The position numbers were made by a program, and so were the translations under genes. 64,000 bases of DNA from Pseudomonas libanensis (GTDB taxonomy: Bacteria; Pseudomonadota; Gammaproteobacteria; Pseudomonadales; Pseudomonadaceae). The DNA lies in the NCBI RefSeq assembly GCF_001439685.1, contig NZ_JYLH01000017.1, forward strand, positions 78,356 through 142,355. The letters are read 5' to 3'. The notes beneath the pieces are model-generated. The model made no database searches. It was not told where the DNA came from and was given only the letters and a program-made list of their open reading frames with translations. Shown piece by piece: positions 16,342 through 24,437 of this stretch (position 1 is its first letter; each line of letters begins with the position of its first letter).

Positions 16342-17701
16342 ACCGCTGAAACTCGCCGTGGTCGGCCATACCAACGTGGGCAAAACCTCACTGTTGCGCA
16401 CCCTCACCCGCGATGTCGGCTTTGGCGAAGTGTCCCATCGCCCCAGTACCACGCGACATGTGGAAGGTGCGCGCCTATCGGTAGATGGCGAAGCCTTGCT
16501 GGAGCTGTACGACACCCCCGGCCTGGAAGACGCCATCGCCCTGCTCGATTACCTGGAGCGCCTCGACCGCCCCGGCGAACGCCTGGATGGCCCTGCGCGG
16601 CTGGCGCGTTTCCTGGAAGGCAGCGAGGCGCGCCAGCGTTTCGAACAGGAAGCCAAGGTGTTGCGCCAACTGCTGGCATCGGACGCTGGCCTGTATGTAA
16701 TCGACGCCCGCGAACCGGTACTGGCCAAGTACCGTGACGAGCTGCAGGTGCTGGCCAGTTGTGGCAAGCCGTTGTTGCCGGTGCTCAACTTCGTCAGCAG
16801 CAGTGACCACCGCGAACCGGACTGGCGCGAAGCCCTGGCCCGCCTCGGCCTGCATGCGCTGGTGCGTTTCGACAGCGTGGCACCGCCCGAAGACGGCGAA
16901 CGCCGGCTGTATGAAAGCCTGGCCTTGCTGTTGGAAAACTCACGGCCACAGTTGGAGCGCCTGATCCTCGATCAAGAGGCCCAGCGCCAGGCTCGCCAGC
17001 AAAGCGCCGCACGGCTGATCGCCGAGTTGCTGATCGACTGCGCCGCCTGCCGGCGCAGTGTGACAACCGAGGATGAGCCTCAAGCCATCAGCGATTTACG
17101 CAAGGCCGTGCGCCAGCGCGAGCAAAAGTGCGTCGAAGCCCTGCTCAAACTGTTCGGCTTCCGCCCTCAGGACGCCGCCGCCAGCGACTTGCCACTGCTG
17201 GACGGGCGCTGGGGCGACGACCTGTTCAACCCCGAAACCCTCAAGCAACTGGGCGTGCGGGTGGGTGGCGGGATCGCCGCCGGCGCAGCCGCCGGTGCGG
17301 GCGTGGACCTCCTGGTCGGCGGCCTGACGCTGGGCGCTGCTGCCCTGGCGGGCGCGATTGCCGGCGGTGCGCTGCAAACCGCGCGCAGCTACGGCAGCCG
17401 CCTGATGGGCAAGATCAAGGGCCAACGCGAACTCACCGTCGATGACAGCGTGCTGCGCCTGCTCGCCCTGCGCCAGCGCCAGTTGCTCAAGGCCCTGAAC
17501 CTGCGCGGCCATGCGGCAATGCACAGCATCAAGGTCGACACACCCCAGGACAAAACCTGGCGCGAGGGCAAACTGCCCGACGCCTTGAACAAGGCCCGCG
17601 CCTATCCGCAATGGTCGTCCCTCAATCCCCACGCCAAACTAAGCCAGGCCGAGCGTCAAGAACAGGTCGAAGCCCTTGCCATGCGCCTCGACGAGACCTA
17701 A
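16334..17701 (+). CDS. GTPase with DUF3482 domain
   Basis: A 455-residue protein with an N-terminal Era/TrmE-like G domain: Walker A GHTNVGKTS at 11-19, a threonine-containing switch I (RPSTTRHVEG) and G3 DTPG. The C-terminal half is DUF3482, which includes a glycine/alanine-rich, membrane-seeking hairpin at about 310-345 (GGGIAAGAAAGAGVDLLVGG). That segment suggests membrane association. It overlaps the upstream DUF2868 gene, which supplies a true membrane protein. By analogy with other membrane-linked GTPases it may remodel or monitor the envelope, but this is inference. It is convergent with the phosphonate cluster. Confidence 0.85.
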   Translation: MTKPLKLAVVGHTNVGKTSLLRTLTRDVGFGEVSHRPSTTRHVEGARLSVDGEALLELYDTPGLEDAIALLDYLERLDRPGERLDGPARLARFLEGSEARQRFEQEAKVLRQLLASDAGLYVIDAREPVLAKYRDELQVLASCGKPLLPVLNFVSSSDHREPDWREALARLGLHALVRFDSVAPPEDGERRLYESLALLLENSRPQLERLILDQEAQRQARQQSAARLIAELLIDCAACRRSVTTEDEPQAISDLRKAVRQREQKCVEALLKLFGFRPQDAAASDLPLLDGRWGDDLFNPETLKQLGVRVGGGIAAGAAAGAGVDLLVGGLTLGAAALAGAIAGGALQTARSYGSRLMGKIKGQRELTVDDSVLRLLALRQRQLLKALNLRGHAAMHSIKVDTPQDKTWREGKLPDALNKARAYPQWSSLNPHAKLSQAERQEQVEALAMRLDET

Positions 17702-18255
17702 GCAGTCATCAGCACCTGCCGGGCCTTGGCCTTAAGCACCTCAAGGTCCAGCATCGGCACCTGCATTTGCTTGGCCTGCTCGTCCCAGTGGCGCATACGC
17801 AAGCTCACGGCATACAACGGGTCTTGCTCAAAGGCCCGGGCCTCTTCGGCGCTCATGACGCCGCCCTGATAACCCAGGGTGCGACGGCTGGCTTCGCTCA
17901 AGCGGGCGAAATAGTCCGGTTGGCTGAAGGTCAGGTAACGCTTGGCCTGGACGTGGTATTCCACCAGCCTGGCCAGGCGTTCGCTGAAGCCTGCGCGGCG
18001 CAGGTAATCGGCGCCCAGCCGCTCGTGGCTGACCACGCCATAACCGCCCATGTTCGCGCCGCCCTGGCCGCAGAGATGGCCGATGTCGTGGAAAAACGCC
18101 GCCAGCACCACCTCGTCGTCAAAACCTTCGGCCATGGCCAATTGCGCGGCCTGGGACATGTGCTCGATTTGCGACACCGGCTCGCCGATGTAGTCAGCCG
18201 TGCCATGTTGCTCGTACAAGCCAAACACCTGGGTAATCGCCTGTTCCGGGCTCAT
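17698..18255 (-). CDS. phnZ: PhnZ-like HD-domain mixed-valent di-iron oxygenase
   Basis: A 185-residue HD protein. Characterised PhnZ cleaves the C-P bond of 2-amino-1-hydroxyethylphosphonate with O2, giving glycine and phosphate. All residues I recall as functional in PhnZ are present: Tyr-22 and Glu-25 (DYIGE), His-32, the HD pair His-56/Asp-57, His-60, His-77 (SHERLGADYL), His-101 (EYHV) and Asp-158 (HWDE). It is also the family usually described as the phosphonate-operon HDIG protein. ATG 18255 overlaps the TGA of the FAD oxidase gene by ATGA, so the pair is translationally coupled; a GTG five codons earlier is less likely. No PhnY hydroxylase lies nearby. The exact substrate may therefore differ (for example N-methylated or trimethylated forms, as for TmpB). 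Confidence 0.85.
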   Translation of the reverse strand: MSPEQAITQVFGLYEQHGTADYIGEPVSQIEHMSQAAQLAMAEGFDDEVVLAAFFHDIGHLCGQGGANMGGYGVVSHERLGADYLRRAGFSERLARLVEYHVQAKRYLTFSQPDYFARLSEASRRTLGYQGGVMSAEEARAFEQDPLYAVSLRMRHWDEQAKQMQVPMLDLEVLKAKARQVLMTA

Positions 18256-19388
18256 CGCGTCGCGCCCCACAGTGTGCTGATATTACGCTCGGCCATCGCC
18301 GGCCCCACGCTCATGCCTACGCCGGTGTGCATCAATGCAGCGCTGACGCCGGGTGCCGCCTGCACAAACGAAAACGGCCCAGGCCCGCGCGAACCGTAGA
18401 CACCCTGCCAGCGCTCGACCACCTGAACCTTGCAACCCAGGGTCTGCTGCGCCAGTTCGATCAGCCAGTCATCCACCTGCTCGGCATTGAAGGGCGACGG
18501 ATCGCTGTCGTAATGGTGGGAATCACCGATGATCAACTCGCCATGGGGCGTAGGGCTGATCAACAGGTGAATGCCGTGTTCATGCAGGTGCGGCGTTTCG
18601 CGCAGGATCTGCGCCTGCACCGCGGCCGCTTGCGGCAGGTCGGCAAAGGCGCCGTAGTGCACGCAGCTCAGGCCGGTGAGCAAGGCATGTTGCAGGTTCA
18701 GGTTGACCACCGGCCGGGCACGCAGCATTTGCAGGCGACAGGTTTGCGGGTTGAGCGCGGCGATGGCGTCGGCCAGCAGGGTCTGATAATCGTGGCCGGA
18801 GCAGACGATGATCTGGTCGCCGCGAAAGCTGCCCGCCGTGCTGTGCAACTGGCTCGGTTCAACCTCGCGCACCAGGGTGGAGAAATGAAACCCCACGTTG
18901 AGCGCCTGGCTCAGGTAATGGATCAGCGCCGGGATGGCCTCGCGGGAATACAGTTGCTGATCGTCCTTGCCATGCAGTGCGGCGCGGTGATGGCGGAACT
19001 GGCCGGCGTACAGGTTGTTCATGGCCGCGCCCTGCAGCAGCTCGACGTTGTAGCCATATTCCTGCGCTCGCCCGGTGTAGAAGGCTTCGAGCAGATGCTC
19101 TTCGGCTTCGGTGCGGGCGAACAGGTAAGAGCCCTTGCGTTTGAGCGCCAGGCCCGCCGCTTGCGCCCAGTGGCCCCAGATTTCGCGGCTTTCCCGCGCC
19201 AGGTCGAGCATTGGCCCCGGTGGTTGGCCGGTGACCAGGGCCTGGCCGAAGTTGCGTACGGAGGCGCCCAGGGGGGTGGCGCTGCGCTCGAACACCTTGA
19301 CCTTGAGGCCGCGTTTGGCGGCGGCATAGGCGTGGGAGAGGCCGAGGATGCCGGCACCGACGATCAGTAAATCGCTGTGTTGTGTCAT
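18252..19388 (-). CDS. Phosphonate-associated FAD-dependent amine oxidase (TIGR03364 type)
   Basis: A 378-residue DAO-fold flavoenzyme. The dinucleotide motif LLIVGAGILGLSHAYAAAKRG is at 6-26. The conserved ERSATPLGASVRNFGQ follows, and a C-terminal RGPGPFSFVQAAPGVSAALMHTGVGMSV closes the FAD site. This family is repeatedly found in phosphonate operons. Characterised relatives oxidise N-methyl-2-aminoethylphosphonate, some also the unmethylated compound, to phosphonoacetaldehyde. Here it sits between a phosphonate transporter and a PhnZ-like oxygenase but without PhnX to use phosphonoacetaldehyde. It is downstream of phnS on the same strand, with a REP pair between. The family is firm; the actual substrate is open. 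Confidence 0.82.
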   Translation of the reverse strand: MTQHSDLLIVGAGILGLSHAYAAAKRGLKVKVFERSATPLGASVRNFGQALVTGQPPGPMLDLARESREIWGHWAQAAGLALKRKGSYLFARTEAEEHLLEAFYTGRAQEYGYNVELLQGAAMNNLYAGQFRHHRAALHGKDDQQLYSREAIPALIHYLSQALNVGFHFSTLVREVEPSQLHSTAGSFRGDQIIVCSGHDYQTLLADAIAALNPQTCRLQMLRARPVVNLNLQHALLTGLSCVHYGAFADLPQAAAVQAQILRETPHLHEHGIHLLISPTPHGELIIGDSHHYDSDPSPFNAEQVDDWLIELAQQTLGCKVQVVERWQGVYGSRGPGPFSFVQAAPGVSAALMHTGVGMSVGPAMAERNISTLWGATR

Positions 19389-19413
19389 GACATGATGTTC
19401 CTTTCCTTGAGGC

Positions 19414-19489
19414 CGCTATCGCAGGCAAGCCAGCTTCCACACTTGAACGGGTTCACACATCAAAATGTGGGAGCTGGCTTGCCTGCGAT
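19414..19489. repeat. REP pair (REPIN) inside the phosphonate cluster
   Basis: Outward pair of AGCTGGCTTGCC-type units between phnS and the FAD oxidase gene. As a hairpin in the transcript it could protect the upstream transporter mRNA or reduce read-through into the catabolic genes. Confidence 0.88.
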
Positions 19490-19514
19490 GAGGCCATCAG
19501 CCCTAACGAAAGTC

Positions 19515-20537
19515 CTACTGACCGGCTACCTTCTCCGACTTACCGTCATAACGCTTACGCCATTCGGCCAGGATGCTGTCACGGTTCCTGGAAGCCCAAA
19601 CAAAGTCGTTCTTGATCAACCGCTGCTCATAGTCCGCCGGCAATTCGGTCTGCGGCTTGGCGATACCCGGTTGGGCGAGCACGGCGAAGTTTTCCTTATA
19701 CAGCTCCATCGCCGCCGGGCTGGCGGAGAAGTCGGCAAGTTTTCTCGCCGCATCGGCATGGCTGCTGCCCTTGATCACAGAGGTGGCTTCAATCTCCCAG
19801 CCCAGCCCCTCTTTCGGCAGGATGATGTCCAACGGGGCACCCTGGCGTTTGAGTTGAACCGCCGGATACTCGAAGGAAATACCAATCGGGAACTCACCGG
19901 ACGCCGCCAGCTTGCATGGCTTGGAGCCGGAGTGAACGTACTGGCCGATGTTCTGGTGCAGATCGTCCATGTATTGCCAGCCTTGCTTCTCGCCGAAGGT
20001 CTGCAACCAGGCGCTGACATCCAGGAAGCCGGTGCCGGAGGACGCAGGGTTGGGCATCACGATCTTGCCCTTGTACTCAGGCTTGGTCAGGTCCTGCCAG
20101 CTCACCGGTTTAGTGAGGCCCTGCTTTTGGGCTTCGACGGTGTTAAAGCAGATGGTTGCGGCCCACACGTCCATGCCGACCCAGGCCGGCGGGTTGGCGG
20201 CGTCGCGGTAGTTTTTGCCGATCTTGTCCAGGTCCTTGGGCGCGTAGTTATCGAGCATGCCTTGCTGATCAAGGATTGCCAGGCTGGAGGCAGCCAAACC
20301 CCACACCACGTCAGCCTGCGGGCGGTCTTTCTCGGCCAGCAGTTTGGCGGTGATGATGCCGGTGGAGTCGCGTACCCACTTGATCTCGATGTCGGGGTTG
20401 GCCTGCTCGAAGGCTTTTTTGTAGGTCTTCAATTGCTCGGCTTCAAGGGCCGTGTACACGGTCAACTCGGTCTTGGCGAAGGCATTCAGGCTGAATGCCG
20501 TGAGTACCGCAGCGACCAGCGCCAGGGGCTTGAACAT
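19515..20537 (-). CDS. phnS: 2-Aminoethylphosphonate-type ABC transporter, periplasmic binding protein
   Basis: A 340-residue binding protein with a signal peptide (to about residue 21, NAFA). The mature part is of the iron(III)/2-aminoethylphosphonate class-2 fold (TELTVYTALEAEQLKTYKKAF, PQADVVWGLAASSL, GFLDVSAWLQTFGEKQGW). It captures the phosphonate in the periplasm and passes it to the fused permease encoded 22 bases upstream. An excellent ribosome site, AAGGAGG, precedes the ATG, as expected for a binding protein made in excess. Ferric iron is an alternative ligand for the fold, but the gene neighbours favour a phosphonate. Confidence 0.83.
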   Translation of the reverse strand: MFKPLALVAAVLTAFSLNAFAKTELTVYTALEAEQLKTYKKAFEQANPDIEIKWVRDSTGIITAKLLAEKDRPQADVVWGLAASSLAILDQQGMLDNYAPKDLDKIGKNYRDAANPPAWVGMDVWAATICFNTVEAQKQGLTKPVSWQDLTKPEYKGKIVMPNPASSGTGFLDVSAWLQTFGEKQGWQYMDDLHQNIGQYVHSGSKPCKLAASGEFPIGISFEYPAVQLKRQGAPLDIILPKEGLGWEIEATSVIKGSSHADAARKLADFSASPAAMELYKENFAVLAQPGIAKPQTELPADYEQRLIKNDFVWASRNRDSILAEWRKRYDGKSEKVAGQ

Positions 20538-20559
20538 GGAGCACCTCCTTCAGGTTTGT

Positions 20560-22272
20560 TTATTGGCCGGGCGCGATCTGGCGCCAGGCTTGGGAGCGAC
20601 GCAGCGCGCCACGTGAGGCCCACGCCAACAGCAGCGAGACGCTGCCTGAGGTGAACAGGATCAGGGACGACATGGCCGCGGCGCCGCCCACATTGCCGGC
20701 GTCGTCCATGTTCAGCACGGCGACGGCGGCGAGGATGGTGTCGGGGCTGTAGAGGAAGATCGCGGCGGACACGGTGGTCATCGCGGATACAAACAGGTAG
20801 CGCAGGATGTCCAGCAGCGCCGGCAGGCAGATCGGCACCGTAACGCGTAGATAATGGCGGTACAGAGGCGCCTTGAGGGACAGCGCGGCAGCTTCGAATT
20901 CGGCATCCAGCTGGCGCAGGGCGGTGGTGGCGGTCATCTGCGCGGTGGTCAGGTAGTGCGCAATGGTGCACACCACCAGCAACGCCATGCTGCCGTAGAA
21001 CACATGCAACGGGTTGCCGTTGAGGTTGAAGAAGAACACGTAGCCCAGCCCCAGGACCAACCCCGGCACGGCCATCGGCACGAAGCTGAGCATGCGCAGC
21101 GCCAGGTTCAAGTTTTTCTGGCCTTGGGTTTTTTCCATCAGGTAGGCGCCGGTGAAAATCAGCACGCTGCCGATCAGCGCCGTGCACAGCGCCATGGTCA
21201 GGCTGTTGCGATAGGCCAGCCAGCCGCCGCCGGCAGTGTCTTCAAACTGGTAGTGGTTGAGCGACAGCGACAGGTTGTATGGCCAGAATTTTACCAGCGA
21301 GGAGTACACCGCCATGCCGAACACCAGCAGCAAGACCGCGCAGATCAGCAGCACGATGGCCAGGTAGCACGCATCCCTCAAGCGCGAGGGTGACGGTTGG
21401 AACACCTGGGCGCGGCCGCTCATCGAGTCACCATGCCGACGGCGCAACCAGGCATCCACGCCGAAGCTGAACAGCGCCGGCAGCAGCAATACCATGCCGA
21501 TCAACGCGCCGCGACCGAACTGTTGCTGGCCCACCACGGCCTTGTAGGCCTCCAGCGCCAACACCTGATAGTCGCCGCCGACCACCACAGGCACGCCAAA
21601 GTCGGTGATGGTCAGGGTGAACACCAGGCAGAATGCGGCGAACACCGCCTGGCGCGTGGCCGGCCAGGTAACGCTGCGAAATGCCCGGGCCGGGCTGGCG
21701 CCCATGCTCGAAGCCGCATCGAACAAGCGTGCATCCGCCAGGGACAACGCCGAGAGCAAGATCATCAAGGCATGGGGAAAGGTGTAGATCACTTCACCGA
21801 GCACAATGCCCCAGAAGCCGTAGATATTGTCCGAGAGCAAGCCGCGCAGCAGGCCCTGGTTGCCGAACAGATAGACCAGCGCGATGCCCGGCAGCATCGA
21901 CGGAGCCATCAACGGCAGTAATGACAAACCGCGCCAGACGGTCTTGCCGGGAATCAACGTACGTTGCAGGGCGTAGGCAAACAGATAGGCCAGCGGTACG
22001 ACGATGGCCGCCACGCTAAGGGAAACTTTCAGGCTATTGCCCAGCAACCAGTGGAAGTTGGCACTCGTCAGCAGTTCCCGTGCGGCCGCCAGGCCTCCGC
22101 CCTGCCCGGCTTCGCTGCTGAAGCCGCGCCAGAAGATTGCCAGCAGCGGCAGCAACACCGCCACCACCAAAAGGCCCAGCCAGAGCCATTTGCCGCCGAC
22201 CACGAAAATTCGGTCGCCCCACTCGGCGCGGGATACCTGGCGCGCTATCGGCAATGCCATGACAACCGCCAT
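20560..22272 (-). CDS. Phosphonate-type ABC transporter permease, two permease domains fused
   Basis: A 570-residue inner-membrane protein with about 12 segments. Two complete binding-protein-dependent permease domains lie in tandem, each with an EAA-like loop (SMGASPARAFRSVTWPATR at about 200-220 and the equivalent near 480, ALSLKAPLYRHYLRVTVP). One chain therefore replaces the PhnU/PhnV heterodimer. The start at 22272 lies one base past the phnT stop, so the genes are coupled; a second ATG at 22260 is possible. It moves the captured phosphonate inward using PhnT ATPase. Confidence 0.85.
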   Translation of the reverse strand: MAVVMALPIARQVSRAEWGDRIFVVGGKWLWLGLLVVAVLLPLLAIFWRGFSSEAGQGGGLAAARELLTSANFHWLLGNSLKVSLSVAAIVVPLAYLFAYALQRTLIPGKTVWRGLSLLPLMAPSMLPGIALVYLFGNQGLLRGLLSDNIYGFWGIVLGEVIYTFPHALMILLSALSLADARLFDAASSMGASPARAFRSVTWPATRQAVFAAFCLVFTLTITDFGVPVVVGGDYQVLALEAYKAVVGQQQFGRGALIGMVLLLPALFSFGVDAWLRRRHGDSMSGRAQVFQPSPSRLRDACYLAIVLLICAVLLLVFGMAVYSSLVKFWPYNLSLSLNHYQFEDTAGGGWLAYRNSLTMALCTALIGSVLIFTGAYLMEKTQGQKNLNLALRMLSFVPMAVPGLVLGLGYVFFFNLNGNPLHVFYGSMALLVVCTIAHYLTTAQMTATTALRQLDAEFEAAALSLKAPLYRHYLRVTVPICLPALLDILRYLFVSAMTTVSAAIFLYSPDTILAAVAVLNMDDAGNVGGAAAMSSLILFTSGSVSLLLAWASRGALRRSQAWRQIAPGQ

Positions 22273-22273
22273 C

Positions 22274-23338
22274 TCAGGCAAACACCTGCAGGCTGCGCGG
22301 CGGCAACGCCACCCAGATGTCCTGGGCGCCCAGGCGCGGCATCGCTTCCGGCGCCAGTTCAGCCAGCAACGGATGGCCCGGCAATTGTTCCAGCTCAAAG
22401 CTCATGCGGCAGCGGTTGCCGAGGAAGGTGATCTCGCGAACCTTGGCCGGGAACAGGTTTTCTTCATGCACCGGCGGGTTGACGCTGATGGCTTCCGGGC
22501 GGCAGAACAAACGGCCAGATTGGGCGATACCTGCATCGTCGGCCAGGCGCATCTTCATGCCGCCAACCTGGGCATGGCTGGCGCTGTTACGGCTGAACGG
22601 CAGCCAGTTGCCCTGCCCCACAAACTCGGCCACGAACGGCGTGGCCGGGCGGTCGTAGATTTCCTGGGGCGTGGCGTACTGCTCGACCTTGCCGTTGTTC
22701 ATCACGGCAATGCGGTCGGCCATCAACATGGCTTCGTCCTGGTTGTGGGTCACCATCAAGGTGGTGATGCCCAGGCGCCGCTGCAGTTGGCGAAGTTCAG
22801 CGCACAGGTGCTCGCGCACACGGGCATCGAGGGCTGACATCGGTTCATCCAGCAGCAATAGCGACGGGGCCGGCGCCAATGCACGGGCCAGGGCTACCCG
22901 CTGCTGTTGGCCGCCGGAGAGCTGGCCGGGGTATTTCTTTTCGCTGCCGAGCAGCCCGACCAGCTCAAGCATCTGCCCGACGCGCTTGCGTACTTCATCA
23001 CGGCCGCTGCCGGTGAGGCCATAGCCGATGTTCGCTTCCACGCTGAGATTGGGGAACAGCGCGTAGGACTGAAACAGGATGCCGTAGTCCCGCGCCTGCG
23101 GTGGCAGCAGGGAAACGTCACGCTCGCCCAGGTAAAGCTCGCCGCTGTCCTGGCGTTCCAGGCCGGCGATGCAGCGCAGCAGCGTGGTCTTGCCGCAGCC
23201 GGAAGGGCCCAGCAGGCACACCAGCTCGCCAGCGGCGACGTCCAGGGACACATTGTCCAGCGCGGTGAAAGCACCAAAGCGTTTCTGGATCCCGCGCACC
23301 TTCATGGGCGCGCCGGGTTGGGTCAGGGCTGTGTTCAT
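22274..23338 (-). CDS. phnT: Phosphonate-type ABC transporter ATP-binding protein
   Basis: A 354-residue ABC ATPase. It has Walker A GPSGCGKTT, Q-loop LFQSYALFP, signature LSGGQQQRVALARAL, Walker B LLLDEPMSALD and H-loop VTHNQ. A C-terminal TOBE-like domain follows (about 280-350). It energises the fused permease. ATG 23338 has GAGGTG upstream and is preferred over a start three codons earlier. It is the first gene of the transporter unit, with a REP pair between it and the LysR gene upstream. Confidence 0.88.
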   Translation of the reverse strand: MNTALTQPGAPMKVRGIQKRFGAFTALDNVSLDVAAGELVCLLGPSGCGKTTLLRCIAGLERQDSGELYLGERDVSLLPPQARDYGILFQSYALFPNLSVEANIGYGLTGSGRDEVRKRVGQMLELVGLLGSEKKYPGQLSGGQQQRVALARALAPAPSLLLLDEPMSALDARVREHLCAELRQLQRRLGITTLMVTHNQDEAMLMADRIAVMNNGKVEQYATPQEIYDRPATPFVAEFVGQGNWLPFSRNSASHAQVGGMKMRLADDAGIAQSGRLFCRPEAISVNPPVHEENLFPAKVREITFLGNRCRMSFELEQLPGHPLLAELAPEAMPRLGAQDIWVALPPRSLQVFA

Positions 23339-23455
23339 GCAAGGCACCTCATCGAACGGATGAAGGCCATGCTAGGGGAGCAATGCGTAGGTGGTGTGGC
23401 AGAAAGGCAAAATGGGGTGATAGTGGTATTGGTGGATTTGTGTAGGACTCGCGGC

Positions 23456-23531
23456 CGCTATCGCAGGCAAGCCAGCTCCCACATTTGAATAGGTTCACAA
23501 ATCAAAATGTGGGAGCTGGCTTGCCTGCGAT
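23456..23531. repeat. REP pair (REPIN) between phnT and the LysR gene
   Basis: Outward AGCTGGCTTGCC-type pair with a 22-base spacer nearly identical to those at 14301 and 19414. It lies in the region where the phnT promoter would be, 118 bases before the phnT ATG. Confidence 0.9.
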
Positions 23532-23557
23532 GGCCATTTGAAAGCCGCCATCAATGT

Positions 23558-24421
23558 TCAGAGAGGTGACATCTCCTGCGCCAACCCCAGGAAAGCCGCA
23601 GGCAGCCGCGCAGCTTTGCGCTCCTTGAGGCAATACAGATACTCCGGAATCTGCGGCGCATTCTCGAGGGTCAGCACCCGCAACTGCGGGTCATGGGGCA
23701 CTTCCTGGCGGGCAATGATGCTGATGCCGATATTGCGCAGCACCGCCTCACGGATCGACTCACGGCTGCCAATCTCCAGCAAAGGCCCATAACCCACGCC
23801 AGAGCCCTGCAACATCTCTTCGGTCAGCCGGCGGGTGGTGGAGCCCGCCTCACGCATGAGCAGCGTATGCCCGGCCAGTGCGCTCAACGGCACATGATCG
23901 AGCTTGGCCAACGGATGGTTGCGATGCACCGCCAGCACCAGCGGGTCGGTGCCCAGCACGCGGCGGATCAGGCGCGGGTCTTCCAGCAATTGCGAAGACG
24001 CGGCGACATCGACGCGGTAATCATCCAACGCTTCGAGCACCTGCTGGGAGTTGCCGATTTCCACCGATACCTCCACTTGCGGCAGGCGCTCGCGAAAGGC
24101 TTTGACCAGATCGAGAATGTAATAGGGTGCCGTCGCGGCAATCCGCAGCGCACCCTGGACCTGGCCGTTGTTGCGCAGGAAAAACTCGATATCCGCTTCC
24201 TGCTGCAACAGCGCCTTGACCATCGGCAGCAACCGCGCACCTTCGTCACTGACGGTGAGGCGGCGGCCGCCGCGATAGAACAGCTCAACGCCGTACTGGC
24301 TTTCCAGGTTACGAATCTGGGTGGTCACCGTGGGCTGGCTCAGGCCGAGTTTCTTCGCCGCCTGGGTAATGCTGCCCAGGCGGGCGACCATGAAAAACGC
24401 CTTTAACTCAGCACTCAGCAC
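23558..24421 (-). CDS. LysR-family regulator of phosphonate catabolism
   Basis: A 287-residue LysR protein. The N-terminal winged helix contains GSITQAAKKLGLSQPTVTTQIRNLESQYG (about 17-45). The C-terminal inducer domain spans about 90-287. Its position upstream of the transporter genes, on the same strand, and its resemblance to the aminoethylphosphonate-associated LysR group suggest that it activates the phn genes in response to the phosphonate. The start is GTG at 24421, 16 bases after the cadA stop. That spacing means it may also be transcribed from the cadA promoter. Most LysR genes are divergent from their targets; this one is not. Confidence 0.8.
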   Translation of the reverse strand: MLSAELKAFFMVARLGSITQAAKKLGLSQPTVTTQIRNLESQYGVELFYRGGRRLTVSDEGARLLPMVKALLQQEADIEFFLRNNGQVQGALRIAATAPYYILDLVKAFRERLPQVEVSVEIGNSQQVLEALDDYRVDVAASSQLLEDPRLIRRVLGTDPLVLAVHRNHPLAKLDHVPLSALAGHTLLMREAGSTTRRLTEEMLQGSGVGYGPLLEIGSRESIREAVLRNIGISIIARQEVPHDPQLRVLTLENAPQIPEYLYCLKERKAARLPAAFLGLAQEMSPL

Positions 24422-24437
24422 ACCACCCTCTCATCCT

